From CAZQQN01 sp964549595 (GTDB lineage: Bacteria; Bacteroidota; Bacteroidia; CAILMK01; CAYYUA01), in the NCBI GenBank assembly GCA_964549595.1, contig CAZJWK010000015.1, positions 1-41,078 on the forward strand: a stretch of DNA of 41,078 bases. Reading direction: 5' to 3'. The notes under the pieces are model-generated. The model did no database searches. It worked only from the letters and a program-made list of their open reading frames with translations, and was not told where the DNA came from. Numbering within the stretch: the first letter of the stretch is position 1; every line of letters starts with the position of its first letter. A program made the translations under genes and the position numbers. This document shows, one piece after another, positions 1 to 7,060 of the stretch.

Positions 1-572
1 GTGGGGATGAAACCTATACTCAAAGCGGCACTTACCAGGATACACTGACCAATTACCAGGGTTGTGATAGCTTTATAATCATCACCGTGAAACTTGATTC
101 AGTCAACCTGGGTATAACCCGTAGTGGCAATACTTTGATAGCCAGGGCGAAAAATGCCCAATATCAGTGGTTAAATTGCAGCAATGGCTATACGCCCATT
201 ACCGGTGAAACCAACAGGACGTATGACCCCCCAATTAATGGAAATTATGCCGTAAAAGTGACCAAAAAAGGCTGTACCGATACTTCCCGATGCATAAGCA
301 TCAACACCATTGGGTTTTTAGAAAATGAATTCGGAGAACGCTTAAACGTTTATCCGAACCCTACTCAGGGGAAAGTGACGGTTGTGTTTAAGGAAAAACA
401 GCAGGCCTTGCAAGGAAAAATGCTTAATGCGGAAGGTAAGAAGGTTAAATCCTTCAAAAGGAACGAGGTTCGGAAATTTAATTTAACGCTACCGGAGGCG
501 GAAGGCTATTACTTCATTACCCTGAAAAATAAATCAGGGGCTCAGGCTCGTATTAAAATTTTAAAAAATTAG
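1..572 (+). CDS. C-terminal part of a T9SS-exported protein (type A sorting domain)
   Basis: The reading frame is open from base 3, so the gene begins outside the window and only its last ~190 residues are here. The first part contains a GCDS stretch of the kind found in repetitive Bacteroidota surface proteins, then an Ig/PKD-like segment (QYQWLNCSNGYTPITG ... GNYAVKVTKKGC). The last ~80 residues start at VYPNPTQGKVTVVF and end in a beta-rich GYYFITLKN...KILKN tail. This is the standard type A C-terminal sorting domain, which sends proteins through the type IX secretion system to the cell surface or medium. The function of the missing N-terminal part cannot be told. An internal ATG at 87 exists but is not the start, because similar coding sequence continues upstream of it. 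A hairpin terminator follows at about 660. Confidence 0.88.
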   Translation, partial: GDETYTQSGTYQDTLTNYQGCDSFIIITVKLDSVNLGITRSGNTLIARAKNAQYQWLNCSNGYTPITGETNRTYDPPINGNYAVKVTKKGCTDTSRCISINTIGFLENEFGERLNVYPNPTQGKVTVVFKEKQQALQGKMLNAEGKKVKSFKRNEVRKFNLTLPEAEGYYFITLKNKSGAQARIKILKN

Positions 573-658
573 CAATTCCTTTCACAGTTTTTGGGTATCC
601 CTTTGGCAAATCCCTTAAGGAATCAATAAGAGAATGAGGAAATAGGCATTTGTCTTAT

Positions 659-698
659 TTAGGGCTTAAGTTTCCTGATAAGCTTAAGCCCTAATTTT
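659..698 (+). terminator. Rho-independent terminator after the T9SS protein
   Basis: A 12-bp perfect stem (659-670 with 683-694) closes a 12-nt loop and is followed by TTTTCCC. It lies about 87 bp after the upstream stop codon. The opposite-strand gene ends at 724, but the T-rich tail fits rightward transcription only. Confidence 0.6.
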
Positions 699-723
699 CC
701 CATTCAAGGGTTTGTCTATTTGT

Positions 724-1344
724 CTATTGGTTCTTGGGATTAAAATAGCGAACGGCAGTCACTCCATTTTGATTTATCACCAGGGCATCAAATTCCCCTT
801 TTTGGTTAGCCCTTTTTTTGGCTTTTTTAACCAAATTTTCAACAGTTTCCATCAAAAAATCTTTTTCTTTTGGTAAGTATCCATCAAAGGGCACTTCAAA
901 AGCTTTTTTATTGACTTTTAAGGGGTCAGAAAACAAATAAACTTCTTTTCCATTTACCGTTTGGACATTGGCTATCCTGGTATGCCTTTCATCCTGGTCA
1001 GTATAGCTGATCACTTTGAACTGCACGCCATCTTCCGTTACGAAACCATCAATCTCTGAGTTTTCACGTCCCAGCAAAATGCCTTTGTACTTAAACACAT
1101 TTTTAACCTGCTTAAAATGAAGGGTTTGAATATGGCGTTCGGAAAAATCCAATTCAAAGGTCTGAAGCACTTCATAATCCCTTATAGGTTCAGCCAGAAT
1201 AAACCAGCCGACTCCTTCACTCGCTTTTACTTTGGCACTCCATTCATAGGGCTCATTTTCTTGCTGATCGTTGTTTTCCTGGGCTTGGTTCATTAAAGGA
1301 CTAAGCCATAAGAAAAATAAAAGCAATAACATGACTATTCTCAT
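724..1344 (-). CDS. Secreted protein of unknown function
   Basis: A 206-residue protein with a clear signal peptide (hydrophobic residues ~4-16, cleavage probably after Ala-21 in NQAQ) and an acidic Q/E/N-rich linker, then a mixed alpha/beta body. I do not recognise the family. The body has alternating hydrophobic strands (WFILAEP, YEVLQTFELDF, FKYKGILLG, VQFKVISY) and a basic helix with two KKAKKRA-like clusters near residue 175, ending NGVTAVRYFNPKNQ. It lacks a C-terminal sorting domain and a lipobox, so a periplasmic location is likely. The ATG at 1344 gives the full signal peptide. The gene is transcribed alone and is divergent from ridA, with 84 bp between the two starts. A TAnnTTTG-type -7 element lies about 28 bp upstream of the start. 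Confidence 0.75.
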   Translation of the reverse strand: MRIVMLLLLFFLWLSPLMNQAQENNDQQENEPYEWSAKVKASEGVGWFILAEPIRDYEVLQTFELDFSERHIQTLHFKQVKNVFKYKGILLGRENSEIDGFVTEDGVQFKVISYTDQDERHTRIANVQTVNGKEVYLFSDPLKVNKKAFEVPFDGYLPKEKDFLMETVENLVKKAKKRANQKGEFDALVINQNGVTAVRYFNPKNQ

Positions 1345-1371
1345 AGAGGATATACCGTTTTGTTAAGCGAT

Positions 1372-1379
1372 CAAAATTA
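1372..1379 (-). promoter_or_regulatory. Candidate Bacteroidota -7 promoter element
   Basis: On the minus strand the sequence reads TAATTTTG, an exact match to the Bacteroidota housekeeping -7 consensus TAnnTTTG. It lies 28 bp upstream of the ATG at 1344. No good -33 TTTG was seen at the expected distance, so support comes from the -7 match and position only. Confidence 0.4.
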
Positions 1380-1428
1380 AAAGAATTACAGTAACCCTTA
1401 AATTCGTATGGTTTAAAATTACGTAACA

Positions 1429-1815
1429 ATGAAAAACGAAAGAAAAGTTATTCAAACTTCAAAAGCCCCTGAGCCCATTGGGCCCTACAGCCAATCCATT
1501 CAAGCAGGAGACACCCTTTACATATCGGGCCAGATTGGTCTGAATCCCAATACAGGTGAATTGGAAAACCGGGACCTGGAATCAGAAACCCGGCAAATGA
1601 TGAGCAATGTTAGGGCCATATTGCATGAAGCAGCCATGAACTTTGATCATGTCGTGAAATGCACCATTTACCTGGATAACATGAATGACTTTGCCCGGAT
1701 CAATGAAACATACGGGGAATTTTTCGGTAATGAACCGCCGGCCAGGGAAGCCATTGAGATCAGTAAATTGCCAAAAGGAGCGAATGTGGAGATTTCAGTC
1801 ATTGCAGTGGCATGA
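1429..1815 (+). CDS. ridA: RidA family enamine/imine deaminase
   Basis: A 128-residue protein of the YjgF/YER057c/UK114 family, full length for the family. RidA trimers hydrolyse reactive 2-aminoacrylate and related enamines released by PLP-dependent enzymes, protecting those enzymes from damage. Family marks are the N-terminal APEPIGPYSQSI, the LYISGQIGLNP strand, and the C-terminal block PAREAIEISKLPKGANVEISVIA, whose arginine is the one that binds the substrate carboxylate in RidA. It is a single-gene unit: the divergent neighbour starts 84 bp upstream, and the convergent symporter gene ends only 13 bp downstream. The ATG at 1429 gives a family-typical N-terminus. Confidence 0.95.
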   Translation: MKNERKVIQTSKAPEPIGPYSQSIQAGDTLYISGQIGLNPNTGELENRDLESETRQMMSNVRAILHEAAMNFDHVVKCTIYLDNMNDFARINETYGEFFGNEPPAREAIEISKLPKGANVEISVIAVA

Positions 1816-1828
1816 AGTATTAATCCTA

Positions 1829-3280
1829 TCAAGAAGCATCCCGTTTTTCCTCCTGGGTCAACAAGCTGACCACCACAGTGACTAAAAAAGCAAGGATAAA
1901 GGCCGGGATGAGCTCGTAAATGGTATCCTTCAGCGCTTCCGTTTTGTTCCAGATAATCACCGTCACTGTCCCCACCAAAAGGCCTGAAACCACTCCTGAT
2001 TTAGTGGTTTTTTCCCAAAAAAGCGCCAAAATGGAGGTTGATCCAATGGCAGCCCCGAGGCCTGCCCAGGCAAACAAAACCAACCAAAAAACCAAGTCCT
2101 GTGCAAATATGCTTAACACCACAGCAATAACCACCAGGACGAGCACGAAAGATCGACTCATGGTAACGAGTGTCCGTTGAGGAATGGCTTCCCCTTTACG
2201 TATTATCCGTTCATAAATGTCCCGGACGATGGCTGAAGCGGCCACCAATAATTGGGAATCAGCAGTGGACATGATCGCAGAAAAAATTGAAGCCAGTAGA
2301 AAACCGAAAAAGATCGGATGCCCTAACATTTGACCTATCTCGGGGTAAATTTTCTCCACATCACCTTCTGGTAAAGCGCTGGCTTCCGGCACCAGGCTTC
2401 TGCCTACAATACCTACCATTAAGGCACCTCCGGCCATCAAGACATTCCAGGTAGTACCCACCACAGCCGTCCACTTAAATTGTTTGGGGTCTTTAATGGA
2501 CATGTACCGAATCAAAATATGCGGATTACCGGGCGAACCAAGTCCAAGCCCCAATGCCCCTATAAAACCCAATGTACTAATATTAAAAGGGTCCAGGTAA
2601 TTCCCTTCCATGGAAGCCAATTTGGAAGTCATTGCTTGCCAACCTCCCTGCTCCGCAATACCCATAATGGGTAAGGCAATCAATGCCACTACCAGGAAAA
2701 TGCCCTGTAACACATCCGTTAAGCTAACAGCCATAAACCCCCCGAGCACAGTATAAAGCAAAATAATGGTAGCCGAAATGTAAATTCCCTCGTGTTGGGT
2801 AAAACCAAAGCTGGAAGCAAAAGCTTTTCCGCCTGCGACAAATTGCGCAGAGACATAACTAACCATAAAAATCAAGAAAATAAAAACGATCAAACCCCTC
2901 AAGAAACCTTTTTGGTCTTTAAAACGAGCCGCATAATAGTCCGGTAGAGTGATGCAATTGTGCTTTTCACTGAAATCCCGGAGTTTTGGGGCATAATACA
3001 AAAACAAGAAAAATTCGATCACCGTATATCCCACCGCATACCATAAGGCACCAAAACCTTTGGTATAGGCAAGGCCTGTAAAACCAATAACCAACCAAGA
3101 GCTACGTCCGGACACTACTGCGGAAAGAGCCACTACAAATCGCCCCATGCTTCGTCCACCTATAAAATATTCGCTAATCCCCCGGGAGGAAAAATAAGAG
3201 GAGTAAATACCAAGACCAATGATGAGAAGGAAGTAAAAAACAAAAGCCCCGAAAGCCAATGGATTTATTCCTAAAAACAT
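1829..3280 (-). CDS. Sodium:solute symporter (PutP-like SSS family)
   Basis: A 483-residue integral membrane protein with about 13 hydrophobic segments, the usual size for the SSS family (LeuT fold). These inner-membrane carriers import amino acids, sugars, vitamins or osmolytes with Na+. The segment RFVVALSAVVSGRSSWLVIGFTGLAYTKG matches the TM2 region of PutP-type carriers, and the TADSQLLVAAS stretch near residue 340 corresponds to the conserved Na+ site region of TM8. The overall look is closest to sodium/proline symporters, but the substrate cannot be fixed from sequence. Its ATG lies 17 bp after the stop of the upstream Nramp-like gene, so the two are almost certainly co-transcribed. The stop lies 13 bp from the convergent ridA stop. 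Confidence 0.88.
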   Translation of the reverse strand: MFLGINPLAFGAFVFYFLLIIGLGIYSSYFSSRGISEYFIGGRSMGRFVVALSAVVSGRSSWLVIGFTGLAYTKGFGALWYAVGYTVIEFFLFLYYAPKLRDFSEKHNCITLPDYYAARFKDQKGFLRGLIVFIFLIFMVSYVSAQFVAGGKAFASSFGFTQHEGIYISATIILLYTVLGGFMAVSLTDVLQGIFLVVALIALPIMGIAEQGGWQAMTSKLASMEGNYLDPFNISTLGFIGALGLGLGSPGNPHILIRYMSIKDPKQFKWTAVVGTTWNVLMAGGALMVGIVGRSLVPEASALPEGDVEKIYPEIGQMLGHPIFFGFLLASIFSAIMSTADSQLLVAASAIVRDIYERIIRKGEAIPQRTLVTMSRSFVLVLVVIAVVLSIFAQDLVFWLVLFAWAGLGAAIGSTSILALFWEKTTKSGVVSGLLVGTVTVIIWNKTEALKDTIYELIPAFILAFLVTVVVSLLTQEEKRDAS

Positions 3281-3297
3281 AGCAATTGCTCTTTGGT

Positions 3298-4575
3298 CTA
3301 AAAACCGATCAATTTATGATACAAGTAAATTAACGCAAAAACCACAAGAAATACAATGCCTACCCAACTAATGCCCTTCAATGTATTACCGGGCAGGTAT
3401 TTTTCAGGAATGTGATCCAGAGTTATCAAACGGTAATTGATAATGGCAAAAGCCGGAGCGGTCAGGAAGGAGAGAATGGTTGCCAGATCAACCATAAAAG
3501 TCATGCTATTACCCAAAAACCCTAAAAGCACCACTGCTCCTAAAGCCACAAAGATAATCCAAAACCAATAAGCGCCATGACGCATACCCCTTTCCTTAAA
3601 ATTCGGAAAAACCACAACCGTAATCCTTTGTAAAATACGGGGATAGGCATCCAATACGGTAATGGTTGTACTAAACATGGTTGTCAAGGCAGCAATCCCA
3701 ATGATGTAATAAGACCATTGCCCAAGGCTAGAAGTATACATTTCCACAAAGGTGGCGGCAAATTTTGGTCCTTCGGATGGCACTTCTTCGGGACTGCCGA
3801 ACATCACCAATGCCCCGAGGGTCAAGAAGCAAATGGATAAAAAAGCAGCGCCCCAGTAACCCATGTGGAAATCAAACATAGATTCCTTCAGTTTGGGAGA
3901 ATGCCCTGAGGTTTTTTTCCTTTCCAGGGTCCAGACAGAGTGCCAAACAGCCAAATCCAATGGCGCGGGCATCCAACCCATCAATGCAATAACGAAAGCA
4001 AGGGGTAAAGCAGACCAATTTGAGAAAATATTAATGGATTCGGCTTCATAAACAAAGCCGTATTGTGAAGCCATAATCACAGCCATGATCGTAGCAATGG
4101 CCAAAATCACTATGACAACCTTAATTAGCTTATCAAGGAAAGGAAAATTCCCTATCAATAAAATGGTTAGGCAAATGACAAGGATAATGGCGCTCCACAT
4201 TACCGGGCCCAATCCAAACCCAAATAAATGGGCTGCCAAACCTGCGGTAACAATAGTAACCGCTGCTTGAATAGCAAACATAGTCCCCAAAGTCATAACG
4301 ATAAACAGGCCCAAAGCCCAATTGCCCAATCTTTTGTACCCCTCAATGAGACTTTCGCCCGTGGCTACTGCATAACGCGGACCGTATTCAAAAAAGGGAA
4401 ATTTTAGGATGTTGGCCAAAATAACAAAAACAAGCAAGGCAAAGCCAAACCCTGCACCAGCTCGCGTGGACTGAACAAGGTGAGAAACGCCTATGGCTGC
4501 TCCGGCATACAATAAACCGGGTCCGATGGTCCGTAAGTAGCCTTGTAGTTTTGTTTTAGCTGGTCCCTTTGACAT
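3298..4575 (-). CDS. Nramp-related transporter lacking the canonical metal-site residues
   Basis: A 425-residue protein with about 11 membrane segments. Its start (TIGPGLLYAGAAIG) and the following RAGAGFGFALL ... ATGESLIEGY align well with the TM1-TM2 region of Nramp/MntH proteins. In true Nramp Mn2+/Fe2+ carriers TM1 carries DPGN and TM6 carries MPH. Here the aligned TM1 residues are GVSH (29-32), so both the Asp and the Asn are replaced, and the TM6 motif reads MPAP (202-205), keeping Met but not His. This looks like a divergent Nramp branch whose substrate may not be Mn2+ or Fe2+. Nothing is truncated or frameshifted. It is the first gene of a two-gene unit with the sodium:solute symporter. 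The family call is solid; the transport substrate is unknown. Confidence 0.85.
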   Translation of the reverse strand: MSKGPAKTKLQGYLRTIGPGLLYAGAAIGVSHLVQSTRAGAGFGFALLVFVILANILKFPFFEYGPRYAVATGESLIEGYKRLGNWALGLFIVMTLGTMFAIQAAVTIVTAGLAAHLFGFGLGPVMWSAIILVICLTILLIGNFPFLDKLIKVVIVILAIATIMAVIMASQYGFVYEAESINIFSNWSALPLAFVIALMGWMPAPLDLAVWHSVWTLERKKTSGHSPKLKESMFDFHMGYWGAAFLSICFLTLGALVMFGSPEEVPSEGPKFAATFVEMYTSSLGQWSYYIIGIAALTTMFSTTITVLDAYPRILQRITVVVFPNFKERGMRHGAYWFWIIFVALGAVVLLGFLGNSMTFMVDLATILSFLTAPAFAIINYRLITLDHIPEKYLPGNTLKGISWVGIVFLVVFALIYLYHKLIGF

Positions 4576-4681
4576 GTAGCAGTTTGGACTCTAATATAGG
4601 GTTTTGAAAATTTTCTAAAAAAGAAAAGCTTGAAACTTTCATATGGTTAAGGCTAAAATGGATCAAAAGTAGCCTATTTAT

Positions 4682-4689
4682 TAATTTTG
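4682..4689 (+). promoter_or_regulatory. Candidate -7 element of the tRNA-Ser gene
   Basis: TAATTTTG, an exact TAnnTTTG match, ends four bases before the mature tRNA 5' end. That would give a very short leader. No clear -33 element is visible. Confidence 0.45.
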
Positions 4690-4693
4690 CAGT

Positions 4694-4782
4694 GGAGGGT
4701 TGACAGAGCGGCCGATTGTGGCGGTCTCGAAAACCGCTGTCCGCCAGCCGGCGGACCGGGGGTTCGAATCCCCCACCCTCCG
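4694..4782 (+). tRNA. tRNA-Ser (anticodon CGA)
   Basis: A complete class II tRNA can be folded by eye. The acceptor stem GGAGGGT (4694-4700) pairs with ACCCTCC (4775-4781), with discriminator G. The anticodon stem GCGGT/ACCGC (4721-4725, 4733-4737) closes the loop CTCGAAA, giving anticodon CGA at 4728-4730, which reads UCG. A long variable arm CCGCC-AGCC-GGCGG (4741-4754) is the serine-type extra arm. The T stem GGGGG/CCCCC (4758-4762, 4770-4774) closes TTCGAAT. The CCA end is not encoded. It stands alone. Confidence 0.97.
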
Positions 4783-4810
4783 CTAAGCTAACAGCATGCT
4801 TTAGGCTTTC

Positions 4811-4984
4811 TTAATCCAATAACCGGTTTAATCCAATGTAAACCAACAAACCCAGTATGATAAAAATCAAGCTAATTAAATACGGAATATTCGAAGCGGT
4901 TCCCTCTTTCAGGGAGGAGATCAAAACAAATAAAGCAACAATGATTAAGAGTATTCCACTCTGCTTAGCCAGTTCTTTTGCCAT
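4811..4984 (-). CDS. Small two-span membrane protein
   Basis: A 57-residue protein starting MAKELAKQSG from the ATG at 4984. It has two hydrophobic helices (GILLIIVALFVLISS and IPYLISLIFIILGLLVYIG) joined by a short polar KEGTASN loop, ending NRLLD. A TTG six codons upstream (5002) would add MKKTKP, but ATG is the likelier start. I do not recognise a family; small hydrophobic proteins like this are common inner-membrane proteins. The clean two-helix pattern with a charged N-terminus supports a real gene despite its size. It lies alone between the tRNA and the divergent Rrf2 gene. Confidence 0.6.
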   Translation of the reverse strand: MAKELAKQSGILLIIVALFVLISSLKEGTASNIPYLISLIFIILGLLVYIGLNRLLD

Positions 4985-5080
4985 AGGTTTAGTTTTCTTC
5001 AAATTTTAAACTTATAACCGACAAAATCAATTTTTCACCTATAAATCCCATTGAAAATCAAATGCCTTATTTTCTTTAAT

Positions 5081-5088
5081 TACCTTTG
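5081..5088 (+). promoter_or_regulatory. Candidate -7 element for the Rrf2 regulator
   Basis: TACCTTTG matches TAnnTTTG exactly and lies 55 bp before the Rrf2 ATG. No convincing -33 TTTG at 17-23 bp. Confidence 0.4.
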
Positions 5089-5143
5089 TATGATATCTTA
5101 GCATTGTTTCATTCAAACTGACGGAAAGCAATACCCAATCGCC

Positions 5144-5578
5144 ATGATGTTCTCGAGAACCTGCGAATATGCAATAAGGGCGATCCTCTACATTGCAGCC
5201 AATTCCGACCCCGAAAAGCAAGAAAGGCTTGGTATAAAGACTATAGCCAAGGACCTCGAAGTGCCCACGCATTTCTTAAGTAAAATCCTTCAAACCTTAA
5301 CACGGCATGGCCTCTTATCCTCCATTAAAGGGCCCAATGGTGGATTTTATCTGAATAAAACCCAAAGAAAAAAACCTCCGATAAAAATTGTGGAAACCAT
5401 CGATGGGAATGCCATTTTTAAAAAATGCGGATTAGGCCTTAAATATTGTTCCGACAAAAAGCCCTGCCCGGTTCATTTTGAATTTGCCAAATACCGGGAT
5501 GGCATAAAATCAATGCTATCCACTCAGAATATACAGGAAATGGCAGAGGGATTAGGGGATAGAAAGCAATTCATTTAA
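5144..5578 (+). CDS. Rrf2 family transcriptional regulator with three conserved-type cysteines
   Basis: A 144-residue DNA-binding protein of the Rrf2 family (IscR, NsrR, CymR). The N-terminal winged helix-turn-helix runs from MFSRTCEYAIRAILYIA through HFLSKILQTLTRHGLLSSIKGPNGGF. C95, C102 and C108 (spacing C-x6-C-x5-C), followed by H111, resemble the IscR/NsrR iron-sulphur ligand set, so it probably senses iron-sulphur status, nitric oxide or redox state. IscR and NsrR have five residues between the first two cysteines; here there are six. No isc, suf or nitric-oxide genes lie nearby, so its targets are probably elsewhere. The start is at tandem ATG codons; the second begins MFSRTCEYAIR, the usual family N-terminus. 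Confidence 0.9.
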   Translation: MMFSRTCEYAIRAILYIAANSDPEKQERLGIKTIAKDLEVPTHFLSKILQTLTRHGLLSSIKGPNGGFYLNKTQRKKPPIKIVETIDGNAIFKKCGLGLKYCSDKKPCPVHFEFAKYRDGIKSMLSTQNIQEMAEGLGDRKQFI

Positions 5579-5653
5579 ACCTTTTTCCATGCAGGTTATA
5601 AGAAAGGAACCCATATGAATTCCAAAACTTTGTTAACCCAAAAATAGCTTTAA

Positions 5654-6268
5654 ATGGATAAACAAACCTGGGAACAACGGTATGGACAAAATGAATATAT
5701 TTATGGACAGGAACCCAATGAATTTTTTGCCACTGAGTTACGCAAATTAAGGAAGGGCAAGATACTGTTACCCTGCGAAGGAGAAGGGAGAAATGCCGTA
5801 TTTGCAGCGAAATTAGGATGGCAGGTGGATGCCTTTGATTATGCCGAAAATGGAAAGCAAAAAACACTGGATCTTACTGAGCAGGCAGGGGTTCAAATCA
5901 ATAACTACTGGATTAACGGAGCAAAAGACTTTAAACCGGAAGAAGAAAATTACGATGCCATTGCCCTCATTTATTGTCATATCGAACCTGAATCGAGGTA
6001 TGATTTTCACCAGAAAATGGTGAAAGCCCTAAAGCCAGGGGGTACTTTAATTTTTGAGGCATTCTCCAAAGAACAAATAAACTACAATTCAGGAGGGCCA
6101 CCCGTTGAAGAAAGGCTTTTCAACGCAAACGAAATAAAGCAGGAATTTAAAGGACTTAATTTTCAAATCCTGAATAAATCAATAATTCAACTGAATGAGG
6201 GCTCCTATCATCAGGGAGAAGCTTCGGTAATTCGTTTCATTGGCCAAAAAGCAACCACTTCAAATTAA
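5654..6268 (+). CDS. Class I SAM-dependent methyltransferase (TehB-like)
   Basis: A 204-residue methyltransferase with a Rossmann fold. Motif I is ILLPCEGEGRNAVFAAKLGW, followed by VDAFDYAE (acidic end of strand 2), DAIALIYCHI (motif II region) and ALKPGGTLIFEAFSK (motif III). The N-terminal WEQRYGQNEYIYGQEPNEF is shared with the small TehB/thiopurine-type soluble methyltransferases that act on small molecules. The actual acceptor cannot be told. The stop is 21 bp before the ATG of the methylmalonyl-CoA epimerase gene, so the two are probably one transcript, though I know of no pathway link. Confidence 0.85.
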   Translation: MDKQTWEQRYGQNEYIYGQEPNEFFATELRKLRKGKILLPCEGEGRNAVFAAKLGWQVDAFDYAENGKQKTLDLTEQAGVQINNYWINGAKDFKPEEENYDAIALIYCHIEPESRYDFHQKMVKALKPGGTLIFEAFSKEQINYNSGGPPVEERLFNANEIKQEFKGLNFQILNKSIIQLNEGSYHQGEASVIRFIGQKATTSN

Positions 6269-6289
6269 CATCAAGCATAAAAATTGCCT

Positions 6290-6694
6290 ATGATCAAAAA
6301 GATTGAACATCTTGGTATTGCGGTCAAAGACCAGAAAGAAGCCGAAAACGTATTTAACAAAATCCTGGGTAAGGAACCCTACAAAAAAGAAACAGTAAAC
6401 TCGGAAAATGTAGATGTGAATTTTTACCAAACCGGTGAAAGCAAAATTGAATTATTGGAAGCCCTGGCGGATGATAGTGCCATAAGCCAATACATAGCCA
6501 AAAAGGGGGAAGGCATTCACCACATTGCCTTTGAAGTGGATGATATCTATGCGGAAATTGAGCGGCTAAAAAAAGAAGGATTTCGTTTCATCAATGAAAC
6601 ACCGAAAGAAGGTGCGGATAACAAATCTATTTGCTTTCTGCATCCGAAAAGTACAAAGGGCGTTTTAGTAGAATTATGCCAGGAGAAAGTATAA
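6290..6694 (+). CDS. mce: Methylmalonyl-CoA epimerase
   Basis: A 134-residue VOC-superfamily protein of the normal family size. It interconverts (R)- and (S)-methylmalonyl-CoA, linking propionyl-CoA metabolism with succinyl-CoA through methylmalonyl-CoA mutase. Diagnostic stretches are IKKIEHLGIAV (metal His), the SKIELLEAL strand, GIHHIAFEVDDI (second metal His) and the C-terminal VLVELCQ (metal Glu). The start is the ATG at 6290 (MIKKIEHLGIAV); an in-frame TTG at 6284 is less likely. The mutase and carboxylase genes are not in the window. It follows the methyltransferase by 21 bp. Confidence 0.93.
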   Translation: MIKKIEHLGIAVKDQKEAENVFNKILGKEPYKKETVNSENVDVNFYQTGESKIELLEALADDSAISQYIAKKGEGIHHIAFEVDDIYAEIERLKKEGFRFINETPKEGADNKSICFLHPKSTKGVLVELCQEKV

Positions 6695-6739
6695 AACGCC
6701 TTTTCAGATTCTTCTTATAAAGAGGAGCTTACTGGAATC

Positions 6740-6976
6740 TTAAGAGGTCTCCAGACTGGAAAAATGGGCTGAGTGTTCCCGTATTATATCCACGGATGTT
6801 TCATCAGGTTCCATAAAGGCTTTGTCCAACACCTCAAAAGTCCGGTAAAAGTTGTCATATTGTTGCCTTAAATGGGAATTTTCCATTAAAGCTTCGCGAA
6901 TGGCCTTTGTTTCCGCTTCATCAGTTTCGTTGTAATAGTAACGAATGAGATCATTTTGTGTAAATTTCCGGTTCAT
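6740..6976 (-). CDS. Small protein paired with the ECF sigma factor (putative anti-sigma-type partner)
   Basis: A 78-residue acidic soluble protein starting MNRKFTQNDLIRYYYNETDE. It begins 84 bp after the sigma factor stop on the same strand, so the two probably share a transcript. The N-terminal ~45 residues, an amphipathic helical stretch rich in E, N and Y, resemble the N-terminal sigma-binding segments of Bacteroidota anti-sigma proteins. It has no zinc-finger H-x3-C-x2-C and no membrane helix. A sigma-binding role is inferred from context and this weak resemblance; the gene itself looks real because its length, ATG start and position are all sensible. Confidence 0.65.
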   Translation of the reverse strand: MNRKFTQNDLIRYYYNETDEAETKAIREALMENSHLRQQYDNFYRTFEVLDKAFMEPDETSVDIIREHSAHFSSLETS

Positions 6977-7060
6977 ATCGCATCGTTTTTAGTGTTTAAC
7001 GCTTAATTTCTTCAATTATTTTTTAATAAACCGGAAAAGCCATCAATAACCCTCATGTCG

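Noticed and set aside
4811..5002. TTG start for the small membrane protein
   Set aside because: An ATG six codons downstream gives a clean N-terminus; the longer form cannot be excluded.
5039..5272. A 77-codon minus-strand frame overlapping the Rrf2 gene
   Set aside because: It overlaps the coding region and promoter of a well-supported regulator and has no recognisable protein features.
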